Shown: one piece after another, positions 55,207 to 63,826 of the stretch
How the letters are laid out: each line of letters begins with the position of its first letter
Numbering within the stretch: the first letter of the stretch is position 1
Assembly (NCBI RefSeq): GCF_001719065.1
Contig: NZ_LWAF01000005.1
Location: 83,948 to 147,947, forward strand
Length of the DNA: 64,000 nt
Source: Fervidobacterium thailandense
GTDB lineage: Bacteria > Thermotogota > Thermotogae > Thermotogales > Fervidobacteriaceae
Direction of reading: 5' to 3'
The notes under the pieces: generated by a model
Told to the model about the DNA's origin: nothing
Seen by the model: only the letters and a program-made list of their open reading frames with translations
The model's database searches: none
Program-made: the position numbers and the translations under genes

Positions 55207-56427
55207 GTGCGAGTACTCGTAGTTAACTGCGGTAGTTCATCGATCAAGTACCAGTTCCTTGACATGGATACAGAGCAAGTACTTTGTAAAGGTCTTGCCG
55301 AGAGAATAGGTATTCCGGGAAGTAGGATCGTTCACAAGAAAGGTGAAGAAAAAACCATCGTTGAAAAGCCCATGAAGGACCACGAAGAGGCCCTAAAATA
55401 CGTCCTTGAGTTGATTACCGACGAAAAGGTTGGTGGAGTGAAGGATCTAAGAGAGATCGATGCGGTTGGTCACAGGGTTGTTCATGGTGGGGAAAAGTTC
55501 ACGGGCTCCGTGTTGATCGACGACGAGGTTATAAGGGCGCTTGAGGAGTATTCGTACCTTGCACCACTCCACAACCCACCGAACATCATGGGAATTAGGG
55601 CTATTATGAAACTTCTTCCGGGAGTACCGAACGTTGCCGTCTTCGATACTGCGTTCCACTCGAAAATGCCGGCCAAGGCTTACCTTTACGCTATTCCGTA
55701 CGAGTACTACAAGAAGTACAAAATCAGACGCTACGGCTTCCACGGAACAAGCCACAGGTACGTATCGATGAGAACGGCAGAAATCCTCGGACTTGATTAC
55801 CACAAGGCAAAAATTATTACAGTCCACCTTGGAAACGGTGCTTCCGTTGCAGCTGTTATGAACGGGCACAGTATCGATACTTCCATGGGATTCACACCGC
55901 TCGAAGGTCTCGTGATGGGAACAAGGTGTGGAGATATCGATCCGTCGATCGTTACCTTCCTCATGGAGAGAGAGGGCTTAACAGCCGAAGAAGTCTACAC
56001 GATACTGAACAAAAAGAGCGGTGTTCTCGGTCTGACGGACGGATTCAGCTCGGATATGAGGGACATAGAGGACAAGGCACTCGAAGGAGATCCCGTTTGC
56101 AGACTCGCACTCGATATTTACGAGTACAGGATTGCAAAGTACATCGGCGCATATGTTGCTGCGATGAACGGAGTTGATGCCATAGCTTTCACGGCCGGTG
56201 TTGGTGAAAACTCCCCCATCACCAGAAAGGAGATCTGTGAAAATTACTTGGGTTACCTTGGTATAAAGATCGACGATGAGAAGAACAACGTAAAGGGCGA
56301 GGAAAGGATTATCTCCACACCTGATTCGAAAGTGAAAGTTCTCATCGTGCCAACGAACGAGGAACTTATGATTGCACGCGATACCAAGGAAATCATTGAA
56401 AAAGGTTTGAAACAGCTTGAATACTGA
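55207..56427 (+). CDS. ackA: Acetate kinase
   Basis: A 406-residue ASKHA-fold kinase making ATP and acetate from acetyl phosphate, the last step of acetate fermentation. The N-terminal VLVVNCGSSSIKYQ, the central AVFDTAFHSKMP, RRYGFHGTSHRYV, GNGASVAAV and GMGTRCGDIDP-like segment, and the late FTAGVGENS are all present. The start is GTG at 55207 after GGGAGGGG; an in-frame TTG upstream lacks spacing. It is closely linked to fba and ends in a strong terminator. Confidence 0.96.
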   Translation: MRVLVVNCGSSSIKYQFLDMDTEQVLCKGLAERIGIPGSRIVHKKGEEKTIVEKPMKDHEEALKYVLELITDEKVGGVKDLREIDAVGHRVVHGGEKFTGSVLIDDEVIRALEEYSYLAPLHNPPNIMGIRAIMKLLPGVPNVAVFDTAFHSKMPAKAYLYAIPYEYYKKYKIRRYGFHGTSHRYVSMRTAEILGLDYHKAKIITVHLGNGASVAAVMNGHSIDTSMGFTPLEGLVMGTRCGDIDPSIVTFLMEREGLTAEEVYTILNKKSGVLGLTDGFSSDMRDIEDKALEGDPVCRLALDIYEYRIAKYIGAYVAAMNGVDAIAFTAGVGENSPITRKEICENYLGYLGIKIDDEKNNVKGEERIISTPDSKVKVLIVPTNEELMIARDTKEIIEKGLKQLEY

Positions 56428-56455
56428 TGAACGTTAAATTGAAATTCAGAATGAC

Positions 56456-56488
56456 AGACGGCCCAGCGTTTGGGCCGTCTTCTTTTAT
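56456..56488 (+). terminator. Terminator after ackA
   Basis: AGACGGCCCA (56456-56465) pairs perfectly with TGGGCCGTCT (56471-56480) around GCGTT, followed by TCTTTTATT. It ends the fba-ackA transcript. Confidence 0.92.
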
Positions 56489-56506
56489 TCTGTTTTTAAA
56501 AATAAA

Positions 56507-56531
56507 GTGTGCACGCCAGTGGCGTGCACAC
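56507..56531. repeat. 11-bp inverted repeat between ackA and the pyr leader
   Basis: GTGTGCACGCC (56507-56517) and GGCGTGCACAC (56521-56531) form an 11-bp stem with a 3-base loop. No T-run follows on the plus strand; on the minus strand a TTTATTTTT follows, so a leftward terminator or an operator is possible. Confidence 0.6.
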
Positions 56532-56703
56532 CAGGAAAGGATATTCGCCTCCCACCTATCCCCAGTACCCCCATTCTCGTCAAATATTTTAACAAATGAT
56601 ACCACGCCATGTCAAATTTTCATCGGAACTTTCTTAGGATGATGCCGAAAATAGGCATGGTTACACGCATTTGACAACTTTTGTAGGAACACGAGCTTCC
56701 GGC

Positions 56704-56732
56704 TTGACTTACCACAGTGTTTTTGGTAGAAT
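56704..56732 (+). promoter_or_regulatory. Promoter of the pyr operon
   Basis: TTGACT (56704-56709) and TAGAAT (56727-56732) are exactly 17 bases apart. The start codon of pyrC is about 255 bases beyond the expected transcription start, leaving room for an attenuator leader. Confidence 0.88.
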
Positions 56733-56777
56733 ACCTACCAGAATGCACTTTTCAAACGTAACGGGAAGGGTGGTTAA

Positions 56778-56798
56778 TTTGGTCCAGCGAGGCCAAAA
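56778..56798 (+). promoter_or_regulatory. PyrR-binding RNA hairpin (anti-antiterminator loop)
   Basis: The stem TTTGG/CCAAA encloses TCCAGCGAGG, which fits the PyrR-recognised loop consensus URUCCNGNGAGGY well. It sits in the untranslated leader about 115 bases before an intrinsic terminator, the standard layout of PyrR attenuation. With UMP, PyrR should bind here and favour termination; the pyrR gene is at 6781-7317. Confidence 0.82.
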
Positions 56799-56914
56799 CC
56801 GCGAATCAAGGCAACTTTGCCTAAAAAATTCGGAGAGACACACGCATGTTCTCAAGGTTGAAAGTCAACCAAAATGCATCGCTTTTCAAAAGTCCTTGAT
56901 TATTTTCAATTTTT

Positions 56915-56946
56915 GGGAGGACTCGTACGAGTCCTCCCTTTTATTT
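56915..56946 (+). terminator. Attenuator terminator of the pyr operon
   Basis: GGGAGGACTCG (56915-56925) and CGAGTCCTCCC (56928-56938) form a very strong hairpin followed by TTTTATTTTC. An upstream AGTCCT (56891-56896) can pair with the AGGACT of the 5' arm to form a competing antiterminator, as expected for attenuation rather than a simple operon end. Confidence 0.88.
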
Positions 56947-56994
56947 TCTTTTATTTTGCTCACACCTGTTCGTTGAACACTGGAGGTATAGTCT

Positions 56995-58149
56995 ATGCTG
57001 ATTTACGATCCGGTTGAGAGAAAGACGTCGAGTGTCGAAGAAGCGCTTATCGATTTCCCCGAAAAAATACCAATGCACTCGGAGCGTTTGCTACTCACCT
57101 ATCCACTCGTGGATCTTCACACGCACGTTCGGCTCAACAACGGCGAGGATTACAACTCCTTGGAAAAAGCTTCGATACGCGGTGGTTTCGTTGTGGTGAA
57201 CATCCAGCCGAATACAAACCCACCAATCTCCAGCGAAGATGTTTTGAGGCATCACAAAGAACTTTCAAATGGAAAAAAGGTGTTGTTTTTACACACGGTG
57301 AGTTTCTTCGGAGAGATATCGGACTTGGGAGCCCTGGAAGTTGAAGGAATCTCCGGTTGGTCGACCGATGGGTTGAGGTACCATTCCGAAGAGCTCCTCC
57401 GTGCGTACTTAAACAAGAAACCCGCCTTGCTCTTTGACCACAGCCAGCTACACGAACTTCCAGGTGATTTCTACGTTGGCTCACCACTTCCGAACGCTCG
57501 AAGGCCGTACTCGAACGAAGCAATCGCCATATTTCGGACGGTGACTATGGGACTTGAATTTGGGTTTAACCGTTTTCACATCCAGCACGTATCAACAGCC
57601 GAATCGCTTGAAACGATAGAGTACCTTCGAAGGAGGGCAAAAATTACCTGCGAGCTCACTCCTCACCACTGTTACTTTTTGCCGGAAATGATCGACCATC
57701 CAAACCAAAAGATCAACCCTCCAATTTCGAAAGACCGCGACGTTCTCAGGGATGCCCTTAGAAAGGGTATAATCGATGTTCTCACGACGGACCATGCACC
57801 TCATCCGGAGAAACCTGAGACCTTCCAAGATGCACCGTACGGAAGTTCGCACATCGAGGTTGCACTTTCAGTTTACCTGATGGTTTTCGAAGACTTCAAA
57901 CTCGTTATCGATAAACTCACGGTTGCACCACTCCGGGTGATCGGGGCGAGCTTTGAAAGCCTGGGTTTGCGATTTCCACAGGATTCTATCTTGATAGACC
58001 TCGATGCGGAGTTTACTGTGGATAGCTCGACATTCGAGAGTAAAGGAAAGAACTGCGCGTTCAACGGTTGCGTTCTCCGTGGTAAGGTGATTGGGTTTAG
58101 AAGAAACGGAAGGTGGGTGTACTGGGATGGCCAGTTTCTTGAAAATTGA
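56995..58149 (+). CDS. pyrC: Dihydroorotase
   Basis: A 384-residue amidohydrolase catalysing ring closure of carbamoyl aspartate. The metal motif DLHTHVRL, the substrate motif NIQPNTNPP, HVSTAES, the metal ligand ELTPHHCY and TDHAPHPEKP are present. It is shorter than typical class I enzymes (about 420-430 residues), mainly at both ends. It is the first gene of pyrC-K-D-F-E, which lacks pyrB and car genes here. GGAGGT precedes the ATG. Expression is expected to be attenuated by PyrR. The 3' end overlaps pyrK by 23 bases. Confidence 0.93.
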   Translation: MLIYDPVERKTSSVEEALIDFPEKIPMHSERLLLTYPLVDLHTHVRLNNGEDYNSLEKASIRGGFVVVNIQPNTNPPISSEDVLRHHKELSNGKKVLFLHTVSFFGEISDLGALEVEGISGWSTDGLRYHSEELLRAYLNKKPALLFDHSQLHELPGDFYVGSPLPNARRPYSNEAIAIFRTVTMGLEFGFNRFHIQHVSTAESLETIEYLRRRAKITCELTPHHCYFLPEMIDHPNQKINPPISKDRDVLRDALRKGIIDVLTTDHAPHPEKPETFQDAPYGSSHIEVALSVYLMVFEDFKLVIDKLTVAPLRVIGASFESLGLRFPQDSILIDLDAEFTVDSSTFESKGKNCAFNGCVLRGKVIGFRRNGRWVYWDGQFLEN

Positions 58150-58867
58150 ACCGGGAAAGATTAAAAGGTACTTTCTTTCAAAAACACGGGTATTTGAGAT
58201 TACAACTGATACGTTCTTCGTGGTCTTCGAAGAAACTGTTGATTTCAAGCCAGGTCAGTTTGCGATGGTGGGTACGGAAACAACGTTGACAAGAAAACCT
58301 TTTACACTTGGTCTTTGGGATGGGAGGTTGGCCATCAGCGTTAAAGTAGTCGGAGAAGGTTCAAGGTACATAGTCGAAACCGACAAACCGATTGAAATAA
58401 TTGCACCTCTGGGCAATCCGTTCAGGCCCCCAGAAACCAAGGGTGCGGTGCTTGTGGCTCCATCGTGCGTTGCGGAGGGGATTCACCTTGCGGAAACCTT
58501 CGACGCAGACCTGTATATATGTTCAAAAACACCACTTAATGCAGAGTTCTTGGCCATGGTCACCGCAGAACTTGACAGGGTTAAGTGCGTTGTTGGTGAT
58601 GAGGCCTTCATCAGGCTTCTCGATGAAATTACCGAAAAAGGTTATCCATGGATTTTTGTAAGCGGCTCAAAGAAGATGGAAGAGATCGCGTACAAGAGAA
58701 TTCGATCAAAGTCAAAAGAAATTGAAGTGTACCTATCACTCAACGAATACATGGGCTGCGGCATAGGCGCGTGCAAGTCGTGTGCGGTTGAGACCGTTGA
58801 TGGAATAAAGCACGTGTGTACGGACGGCCCTGTTTTCAGAGGTGATGCGGTGTGGACAACTCAGTGA
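58127..58867 (+). CDS. pyrK: Dihydroorotate dehydrogenase electron-transfer subunit
   Basis: A 246-residue flavin and iron-sulfur protein of the ferredoxin-reductase family. FAD-binding is suggested by RKPFTLGLWDG and the C-terminal [2Fe-2S] site by MGCGIGACKSCAVE with a later HVCTDGPVF cysteine. With PyrD it forms the type 1B dehydrogenase that passes electrons to NAD+. The ATG at 58127 lies inside pyrC behind AAGGTGGGTG. The gene overlaps pyrD by 16 bases if pyrD starts at 58852. Confidence 0.9.
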   Translation: MASFLKIEPGKIKRYFLSKTRVFEITTDTFFVVFEETVDFKPGQFAMVGTETTLTRKPFTLGLWDGRLAISVKVVGEGSRYIVETDKPIEIIAPLGNPFRPPETKGAVLVAPSCVAEGIHLAETFDADLYICSKTPLNAEFLAMVTAELDRVKCVVGDEAFIRLLDEITEKGYPWIFVSGSKKMEEIAYKRIRSKSKEIEVYLSLNEYMGCGIGACKSCAVETVDGIKHVCTDGPVFRGDAVWTTQ

Positions 58868-59730
58868 ATCGTGAAGGGAGATTGGAATTGAGTGTACCTG
58901 TCATCATCGCATCCGGACCTGCTGGATTTGGTGAGTACGGAAAGCTGGAGGATTTCCCATGGCAGGATGTTGGTGCGTTCACGCTGAAGACGGTGACGTT
59001 TAAAAAGAAGGAAGGCAACAAGCCTCCGAGGATGTACGCAAAAGATGGGTATGTGATTAACCGTATCGGACTGGAGAACCCAGGGATACACGAATTTCTC
59101 GAAGTCCTGCAAGCTGGGGAATTCGATTGGCTCTTTGAAAAAACATCCGTCATTTTGAGCTTAGGTGGAGATAGCTTCGAGGAGTACGTTGAGATTTCAA
59201 AGTTGATCAAACCGTACGCAAATCGCTTTAAGGCTATAGAATACAACTTCTCGTGTCCTAACGTGAAGCACGGAGGATTATCCATAATTGCAAACAAAGA
59301 CGAGTGGATAAAGTTACTTTACGAAATAAGAACGGTACTCGACGAGGAGTTCCTGATTGCGAAACTTGGAATCGAAGGTGGATTCGTTGAGCATCAAGCG
59401 AAAATCGTTTCGGAGGCCGGTTGGGATGGTGTTACCGTGATAAACACCGTGCGCGGATTAATGTTCAACGACGAAGGTGAGATGATCGTCGGTGGTTTGT
59501 CCGGGCCCAACTTGCTTCCGATCGCACTCAGGGCCGTTTTTGAAGTTCGAAAAATGAACCCTGAGCTGTACATCATCGCTTCTGGAGGGATTTACACAGG
59601 GGATGACGCTATAAAAATGCTCAAGGTTGGTGCGGATGCGGTGAGTGTGGGGAGTTTACTTTTCAAGAACGAGAAAATGATCTCACAAATCGCGAACCGC
59701 GTTCGGGAATACCTTGGAAATTCAAATTAA
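58852..59730 (+). CDS. pyrD: Dihydroorotate dehydrogenase, catalytic subunit (type 1B)
   Basis: An FMN barrel enzyme of up to 292 residues that oxidises dihydroorotate to orotate. Signatures are ASGPAGFG near the N-terminus, NFSCPNVKHGG with the active-site cysteine, INTVRGL and the FMN phosphate site IIASGGIYTGDDA. The start is uncertain: GTG 58852 overlaps pyrK, while a TTG at 58888 is 8 bases after AAGGGAGA and would give a 280-residue protein starting just before the conserved region. Operon partner of pyrK. Confidence 0.93.
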   Translation: MDNSVNREGRLELSVPVIIASGPAGFGEYGKLEDFPWQDVGAFTLKTVTFKKKEGNKPPRMYAKDGYVINRIGLENPGIHEFLEVLQAGEFDWLFEKTSVILSLGGDSFEEYVEISKLIKPYANRFKAIEYNFSCPNVKHGGLSIIANKDEWIKLLYEIRTVLDEEFLIAKLGIEGGFVEHQAKIVSEAGWDGVTVINTVRGLMFNDEGEMIVGGLSGPNLLPIALRAVFEVRKMNPELYIIASGGIYTGDDAIKMLKVGADAVSVGSLLFKNEKMISQIANRVREYLGNSN

Positions 59731-59761
59731 GATGCCAGCAAGTCAAGAAGGAGGGGTTTAG

Positions 59762-60430
59762 ATGAACGTTGTTACGAAGCCGGTTCTCAGTTTGGATATG
59801 GAGGATCCTATCGAATTTATCAACCGATTCGGAACATTCGAGTACGTCAAGGTCGGTCACAACTTGGCTGTCCACGGAAGGCGCGTACTGGACTACTTTG
59901 CCGAGCACAACTTAAAAGTTATCCTCGACCTCAAATTTGCGGACATCCCGAGTACCGTGGCAAGGTCTATCAAGAGTTGGGACCATCCGGCAATAGTTGG
60001 CTTTACCGTCCACGCGTGTGCCGGAGTGCAAAGTGTGCTTGCAGCACTCGACTCGACCGAAAAGATTATATTCTCCGTTATAAAACTCACATCCATGCCA
60101 GGTTCTCTCGAAGATTACATCCAAAAAATAGAAGGCCTTGCGCGTTTTGGTTCTTCGTTTGTACTACCTGGCCCGTGGGCTATAAAGCTACGAAACAAGA
60201 TAGGTGGAAAAATCCTCGTTCCCGGAATAAGGATGGAACGTGGACGCGACGATCAAAAAGACGTTGTCTCCTTGGACGACGTAGTGGGTTACGCCGACTT
60301 TGCAGTGCTCGGAAGGGAAGTGTACAAGGCAAAAAATCCAGCTGAGAAGATGGAAGTAATAGCGAGAAAGTACGGTGCCGAGTATTTCAGGCCAAAACTC
60401 GGAGTAAAAGAGGTGGTCTGCAATGGATGA
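59762..60430 (+). CDS. pyrF: Orotidine 5'-phosphate decarboxylase
   Basis: A 222-residue TIM-barrel enzyme that makes UMP from OMP. The catalytic motif DLKFADIPSTV contains the essential Lys and two Asp, and LVPGIRME is the phosphate-binding end. AAGGAGGGG precedes the ATG. It overlaps pyrE by 8 bases, so the two are translationally linked. Length is typical of the shorter bacterial form. Confidence 0.95.
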   Translation: MNVVTKPVLSLDMEDPIEFINRFGTFEYVKVGHNLAVHGRRVLDYFAEHNLKVILDLKFADIPSTVARSIKSWDHPAIVGFTVHACAGVQSVLAALDSTEKIIFSVIKLTSMPGSLEDYIQKIEGLARFGSSFVLPGPWAIKLRNKIGGKILVPGIRMERGRDDQKDVVSLDDVVGYADFAVLGREVYKAKNPAEKMEVIARKYGAEYFRPKLGVKEVVCNG

Positions 60431-60998
60431 AATCAGGGAAATACTCGAAAAAACCGGGGCACTCTTGTCCGGGCATTTCATCCTATCTTCCGGCCTACAT
60501 TCACCCAACTACGTCCAGTGTGCCAAGGTTTTCGAATATCCTTCTTACGGTGAGCTCGTTGGTAAACACTTAGCTGAAAAGATCCTCGCACTTGGTTTGA
60601 AACCTACCGTGGTCGTTGGTCCAGCGCTCGGAGGTGTTATCGTGGCCTATGAGGTGGGAAAATTCTTGGGCAGTCGTGCAATATTTACCGAACGCGAGGA
60701 TGGGGTGATGAAACTTCGACGCGGATTTGAACTTTCCGAGAATGATAATGTTATAATTGTTGAGGACGTGGTCACAACCGGAAAGTCAACAAAAGAGGTC
60801 GAAGAAGTTGTTTTGAGCTACGGAGCAAATGTCGTTGCGTACGCAAGTATTATCAACCGGAGTGGTAGTGAAAATCCTTTCGATAAGCCATACGTCTATC
60901 TTCTGAAACTCGACTTTCCAACCTACGATCCAAACGACTGCCCATTGTGTCGAGACGGAATACCAGCGATCAAGCCCGGATCGAGAAAGATAAAGTAA
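60423..60998 (+). CDS. pyrE: Orotate phosphoribosyltransferase
   Basis: A 191-residue type I phosphoribosyltransferase joining orotate to PRPP. The PRPP loop NVIIVEDVVTTGKSTKEVEE is intact and the N-terminal LSGHFILSSGLHSPNYVQCA is the orotate-binding hood. The C-terminal CPLCRDGIPAIKPGSR is seen in the archaeal/Thermotoga subgroup. It is the last gene of the pyr operon; the Sir2 gene follows after 27 bases. Confidence 0.95.
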   Translation: MDEIREILEKTGALLSGHFILSSGLHSPNYVQCAKVFEYPSYGELVGKHLAEKILALGLKPTVVVGPALGGVIVAYEVGKFLGSRAIFTEREDGVMKLRRGFELSENDNVIIVEDVVTTGKSTKEVEEVVLSYGANVVAYASIINRSGSENPFDKPYVYLLKLDFPTYDPNDCPLCRDGIPAIKPGSRKIK

Positions 60999-61025
60999 GA
61001 CACTCTGGGGAACGGGGTGCAACCA

Positions 61026-61787
61026 ATGGAACTTAGGGAGAAGATCAAGCACGTTGCTGAACTTGTTAAAAAATCAAGAAACGTAGTGTTCTTAACGGGC
61101 GCCGGTATCAGTGTTCCAAGTGGCATACCGGATTTCAGAAGCTCGAACGGTCTGTACGCAAAGTACGGCCAGGAAATTTTCGACATAGACCATTTTCACG
61201 CACACCCTGACAAATTTTATGCCTTCGCAAAAGAAGGTTTAATTTCGATGCTCGATTGTCAGCCAAATGCCGCACACAAACTCATCGCGGAACTCGAAGA
61301 AAAAGGTTACGTAAGAGGTGTCATCACCCAGAACATCGATGGCCTACACCAGAAAGCTGGTTCAAAGAACGTTGCCGAGCTTCACGGAAATGCACGGATG
61401 TGGCATTGCCTTAAATGTGCAAGAAGATTCGACGTATCCGATCCCATGCAAAGGGTTGAACTGCTGACGAACAATTTCAAATGTTCGTGTGGAGGTCTTA
61501 CAAAGCCTGATATCGTCTTCTTCGGTGAACTCCTACCGATGGACGAATGGGCGAAAGCAGAAAGATGGGCCAAAACGTGTGATGTTCTTATCACGGTTGG
61601 TACATCACTGGTGGTTTATCCAGCAAGTACGCTACCACTACTTGCGTACGAAAAAGGGGCCTTTGTTGCTATCGTCAACAAAGGCCCCACCGGTTTGGAT
61701 AAATTGGCCGAACACCAGAACCTGAAGATTGACATTGACGTGTTGGAGTTTGCCGAGCTCTTCAAAAGTGTGTTTGAAAGCTTATGA
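61026..61787 (+). CDS. cobB: Sir2-family NAD-dependent protein deacetylase
   Basis: A 253-residue sirtuin. The NAD-binding GAGISVPSGIPDFRS, TQNIDGLHQKAG, the catalytic ELHGN and the zinc cysteines (CLKC and CSCG) are all present, and the size matches the Thermotoga maritima Sir2 protein. It removes acetyl or other acyl groups from lysine with nicotinamide release. The ATG at 61026 follows GGGGTG. It directly trails the pyr operon, so it may be co-transcribed with it, although no functional link is known. It converges with ppcA. Confidence 0.94.
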   Translation: MELREKIKHVAELVKKSRNVVFLTGAGISVPSGIPDFRSSNGLYAKYGQEIFDIDHFHAHPDKFYAFAKEGLISMLDCQPNAAHKLIAELEEKGYVRGVITQNIDGLHQKAGSKNVAELHGNARMWHCLKCARRFDVSDPMQRVELLTNNFKCSCGGLTKPDIVFFGELLPMDEWAKAERWAKTCDVLITVGTSLVVYPASTLPLLAYEKGAFVAIVNKGPTGLDKLAEHQNLKIDIDVLEFAELFKSVFESL

Positions 61788-61833
61788 AATCCAACATGCT
61801 AAAAACCTAAAAATGAAAAATAACCTAACTAAC

Positions 61834-63300
61834 CTAACCGAGGAACCTTCTCAAATGTCCCATTCTCAATATCGCATCCTGAATCCCCACTTCCGACTTT
61901 CGCTCTAATCGCTCCCTGACGAATCTCGAAATCTTAACATGCTCCTGGGAAGCATCGTCACTTGTGAACTCGAAATCTTTCAAGAAACTCCTCAATTCCT
62001 CGGGAAGCAGTTCATTTTCAAAGTCGACATACTTGAGTGCATCCGCAAGATCATCCTCAAAGTTAATGTATATAGTTTTAATAAACCTCAGATCATCCTT
62101 CGAAAACGCGTTCAACCCCAGGATTTCCGGTGGAATTCCTATCGAATAAAGCGCAGCTGTGAACGTGATGACACGTGGCAATTTGAGCCCTTCAACCTCG
62201 CGGGAATAACCGAAAAGCCCGGTGTGCAACTTCCTCTTCCGTCGCTTCGGAACATACTTCGCAATTTCGTTGATGATACCCGCAAGACTCCTCAGTTGCT
62301 CTTTGTAAGTCCGTGTGTACCTTTTCATTAGTTCGATCACTTTTTCCTCGTTTACTTCGTGGGGTAAGCCGCGATTTCTACTGAGGAGTTTCTTGACCGC
62401 TTCGCGTACATCTTCCGGATTGTTGTCGTACTTAAACGCAGATTGAATAGTAAATGTCTGAACACTCGGATATTCCTTTACCACCCGTTCAACCGTGGAC
62501 GGTTTCATATTTCCACGGAACGGTGCAGAGCCAACGCCGATAATGGGGTATATCTCTATACCGAGCTCCTCTGAGAGCTTATAAGCCCTCTGAAGGGCTA
62601 TTTTCACGAGCATCACAGCGGAAATCAATCCGTAATTCATAGCAGGATCGGAACGTGCAAAAAAGACTCGCAAGTAGGGAACGTTTTTGTCGGAAACGTA
62701 CTCTCGGAGAATGGTATCCGCGTTGAGTATGTGTTCCCAGTCCTCAAAGAGGGGAATTACGTTAATGAACCCTGGTTTGAACTCACCTATCCACTCCGCA
62801 ATAGTTACGTCTTCATTCCTGAACTTCATATGTTGCTTTCCTACCACAAAATCGCGGTAATACCAGTAAATCCTGTTGAGACACTTAACGGAGGTTGTCA
62901 TGGGGAGGATAACTTCGAAAATTGGGGGGATTTCGTGTTCGTAGAAAATCTTTGCCGTGTCGAAAGATCTGGGGATACTTTCAAGTGTTTCAATCAGAAT
63001 CTTTGCCTCGTCCTTCTCAACAGTTGGATTCGGAACACGGAGTGTTATAAACACGTCCTTTCCTATAACCTTCTCCCTGAAAAAACTCTCGTATCGAGAT
63101 AACAATTTCTTGACTACGTAGTCATCCACTTCCTTACCTTCGCAATCCCACATCTGCTCATCACAGCCAAGATGTGAGAAAACATAATAAGCTTCTGTGA
63201 TTTCATCTTCACCGCCCAGCTCTGGATTTTCCGCAAAAAATGGTGTGTTGACGTTATCCGGATGTTGAGTGCTCATACATTTCGGAATCTTTCTTTCCAA
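61834..63300 (-). CDS. ppcA: Archaeal-type phosphoenolpyruvate carboxylase
   Basis: About 488 residues, half the size of the usual bacterial PEP carboxylase, and matching the archaeal PpcA family: RKIPKCMSTQHPDNVNTPFF at the start, then EITEAYYVFSHLGCDEQMWD, FFARSDPAMNYG and GVGSAPFRGNMKP. It adds bicarbonate to PEP to give oxaloacetate, an anaplerotic step, in the cytoplasm. On the minus strand TTG ending at 63300 is 5 bases after GAGGGGGTGAG; a TTG ending at 63327 is also in frame. It is monocistronic with its own promoter. This form is mainly known from archaea and a few bacteria, so past transfer is likely. Confidence 0.92.
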   Translation of the reverse strand: MERKIPKCMSTQHPDNVNTPFFAENPELGGEDEITEAYYVFSHLGCDEQMWDCEGKEVDDYVVKKLLSRYESFFREKVIGKDVFITLRVPNPTVEKDEAKILIETLESIPRSFDTAKIFYEHEIPPIFEVILPMTTSVKCLNRIYWYYRDFVVGKQHMKFRNEDVTIAEWIGEFKPGFINVIPLFEDWEHILNADTILREYVSDKNVPYLRVFFARSDPAMNYGLISAVMLVKIALQRAYKLSEELGIEIYPIIGVGSAPFRGNMKPSTVERVVKEYPSVQTFTIQSAFKYDNNPEDVREAVKKLLSRNRGLPHEVNEEKVIELMKRYTRTYKEQLRSLAGIINEIAKYVPKRRKRKLHTGLFGYSREVEGLKLPRVITFTAALYSIGIPPEILGLNAFSKDDLRFIKTIYINFEDDLADALKYVDFENELLPEELRSFLKDFEFTSDDASQEHVKISRFVRERLERKSEVGIQDAILRMGHLRRFLG

Positions 63301-63390
63301 CGAACTCACCCCCTCGGAAACTTTCAACCCATCCCCTTGCGGGCTTACAACAGGTTAGACCATAAGTTAGCCATTTCTAACTTCGCCACT

Positions 63391-63418
63391 ATTATAGCAG
63401 AACACTCATGAAAATCAA
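63391..63418 (-). promoter_or_regulatory. Promoter of ppcA
   Basis: Minus-strand TTGATT (opposite 63413-63418) and TATAAT (opposite 63391-63396) are 16 bases apart, about 90 bases upstream of the start codon. Confidence 0.75.
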
Positions 63419-63452
63419 CGAATTAAGAAAGGATATTTTGACTTTTGCAAAT

Positions 63453-63474
63453 AATAGGCTATATGCAGCCTATT
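63453..63474. repeat. Inverted repeat between ppcA and rRNA promoters
   Basis: AATAGGCT (63453-63460) and AGCCTATT (63467-63474) form an 8-bp inverted repeat with a 6-base loop, upstream of ppcA and about 170 bases before the first rRNA promoter. It could be an operator; no factor is known. Confidence 0.5.
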
Positions 63475-63647
63475 TGGCCATTATCTATTGATAAACGCGT
63501 GAAGTGGAGGAAATATAACATCTTTTGTAACGCAAATCTCGAACGACTTGTTACCCGTTTAGCCTTTACAGTTAACATCCACGGTGATAGAATAAACATC
63601 GCCGCGTGAAAAATGGCAAAGAAAAAAACAAAACGCAAAAAGGCCCC

Positions 63648-63676
63648 TTGACAAACTAAAGCAAGCGTGGTAAATT
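63648..63676 (+). promoter_or_regulatory. rRNA promoter P1
   Basis: A perfect TTGACA (63648-63653) and TAAATT (63671-63676) are 17 bases apart, followed by ATACAAG. A/T-rich sequence upstream could act as an UP element. Confidence 0.85.
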
Positions 63677-63734
63677 ATACAAGCGGTCCTTTGAGAAAAC
63701 CAAAAAGTTCTTAAAACTAACTTAAAAAAACCGC

Positions 63735-63763
63735 TTGACAAGGGCAAACGAGTGTGGTAAATT
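63735..63763 (+). promoter_or_regulatory. rRNA promoter P2
   Basis: A second perfect TTGACA (63735-63740), 17-base spacer and TAAATT (63758-63763), 87 bases after P1. The last six spacer bases and -10 (GTGTGGTAAATT) almost repeat those of P1 (GCGTGGTAAATT). Confidence 0.85.
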
Positions 63764-63812
63764 AAGAAACGCTGCTGAAAGAAGAGAAGAGCCGAAGAGG
63801 GTCTGAGGGATT

Positions 63813-63826
63813 TGGTCTCTTGAAAA
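63813..63826 (+). promoter_or_regulatory. Probable boxA antitermination site in the rRNA leader
   Basis: TGGTCTCTTGAAAA resembles boxA-type leader signals (TGCTCTTTGAAAA). It lies about 85 bases before the 16S gene, the position expected for NusB/NusE-dependent antitermination of rRNA operons. A similar string (GGTCCTTTGAGAAAA) follows P1 near 63686. Confidence 0.5.

Noticed and set aside
61798..61840. Repeated ACCTAA-like units between the Sir2 gene and ppcA
   Set aside because: They are short, imperfect and partly coding for the end of ppcA; no function is suggested.
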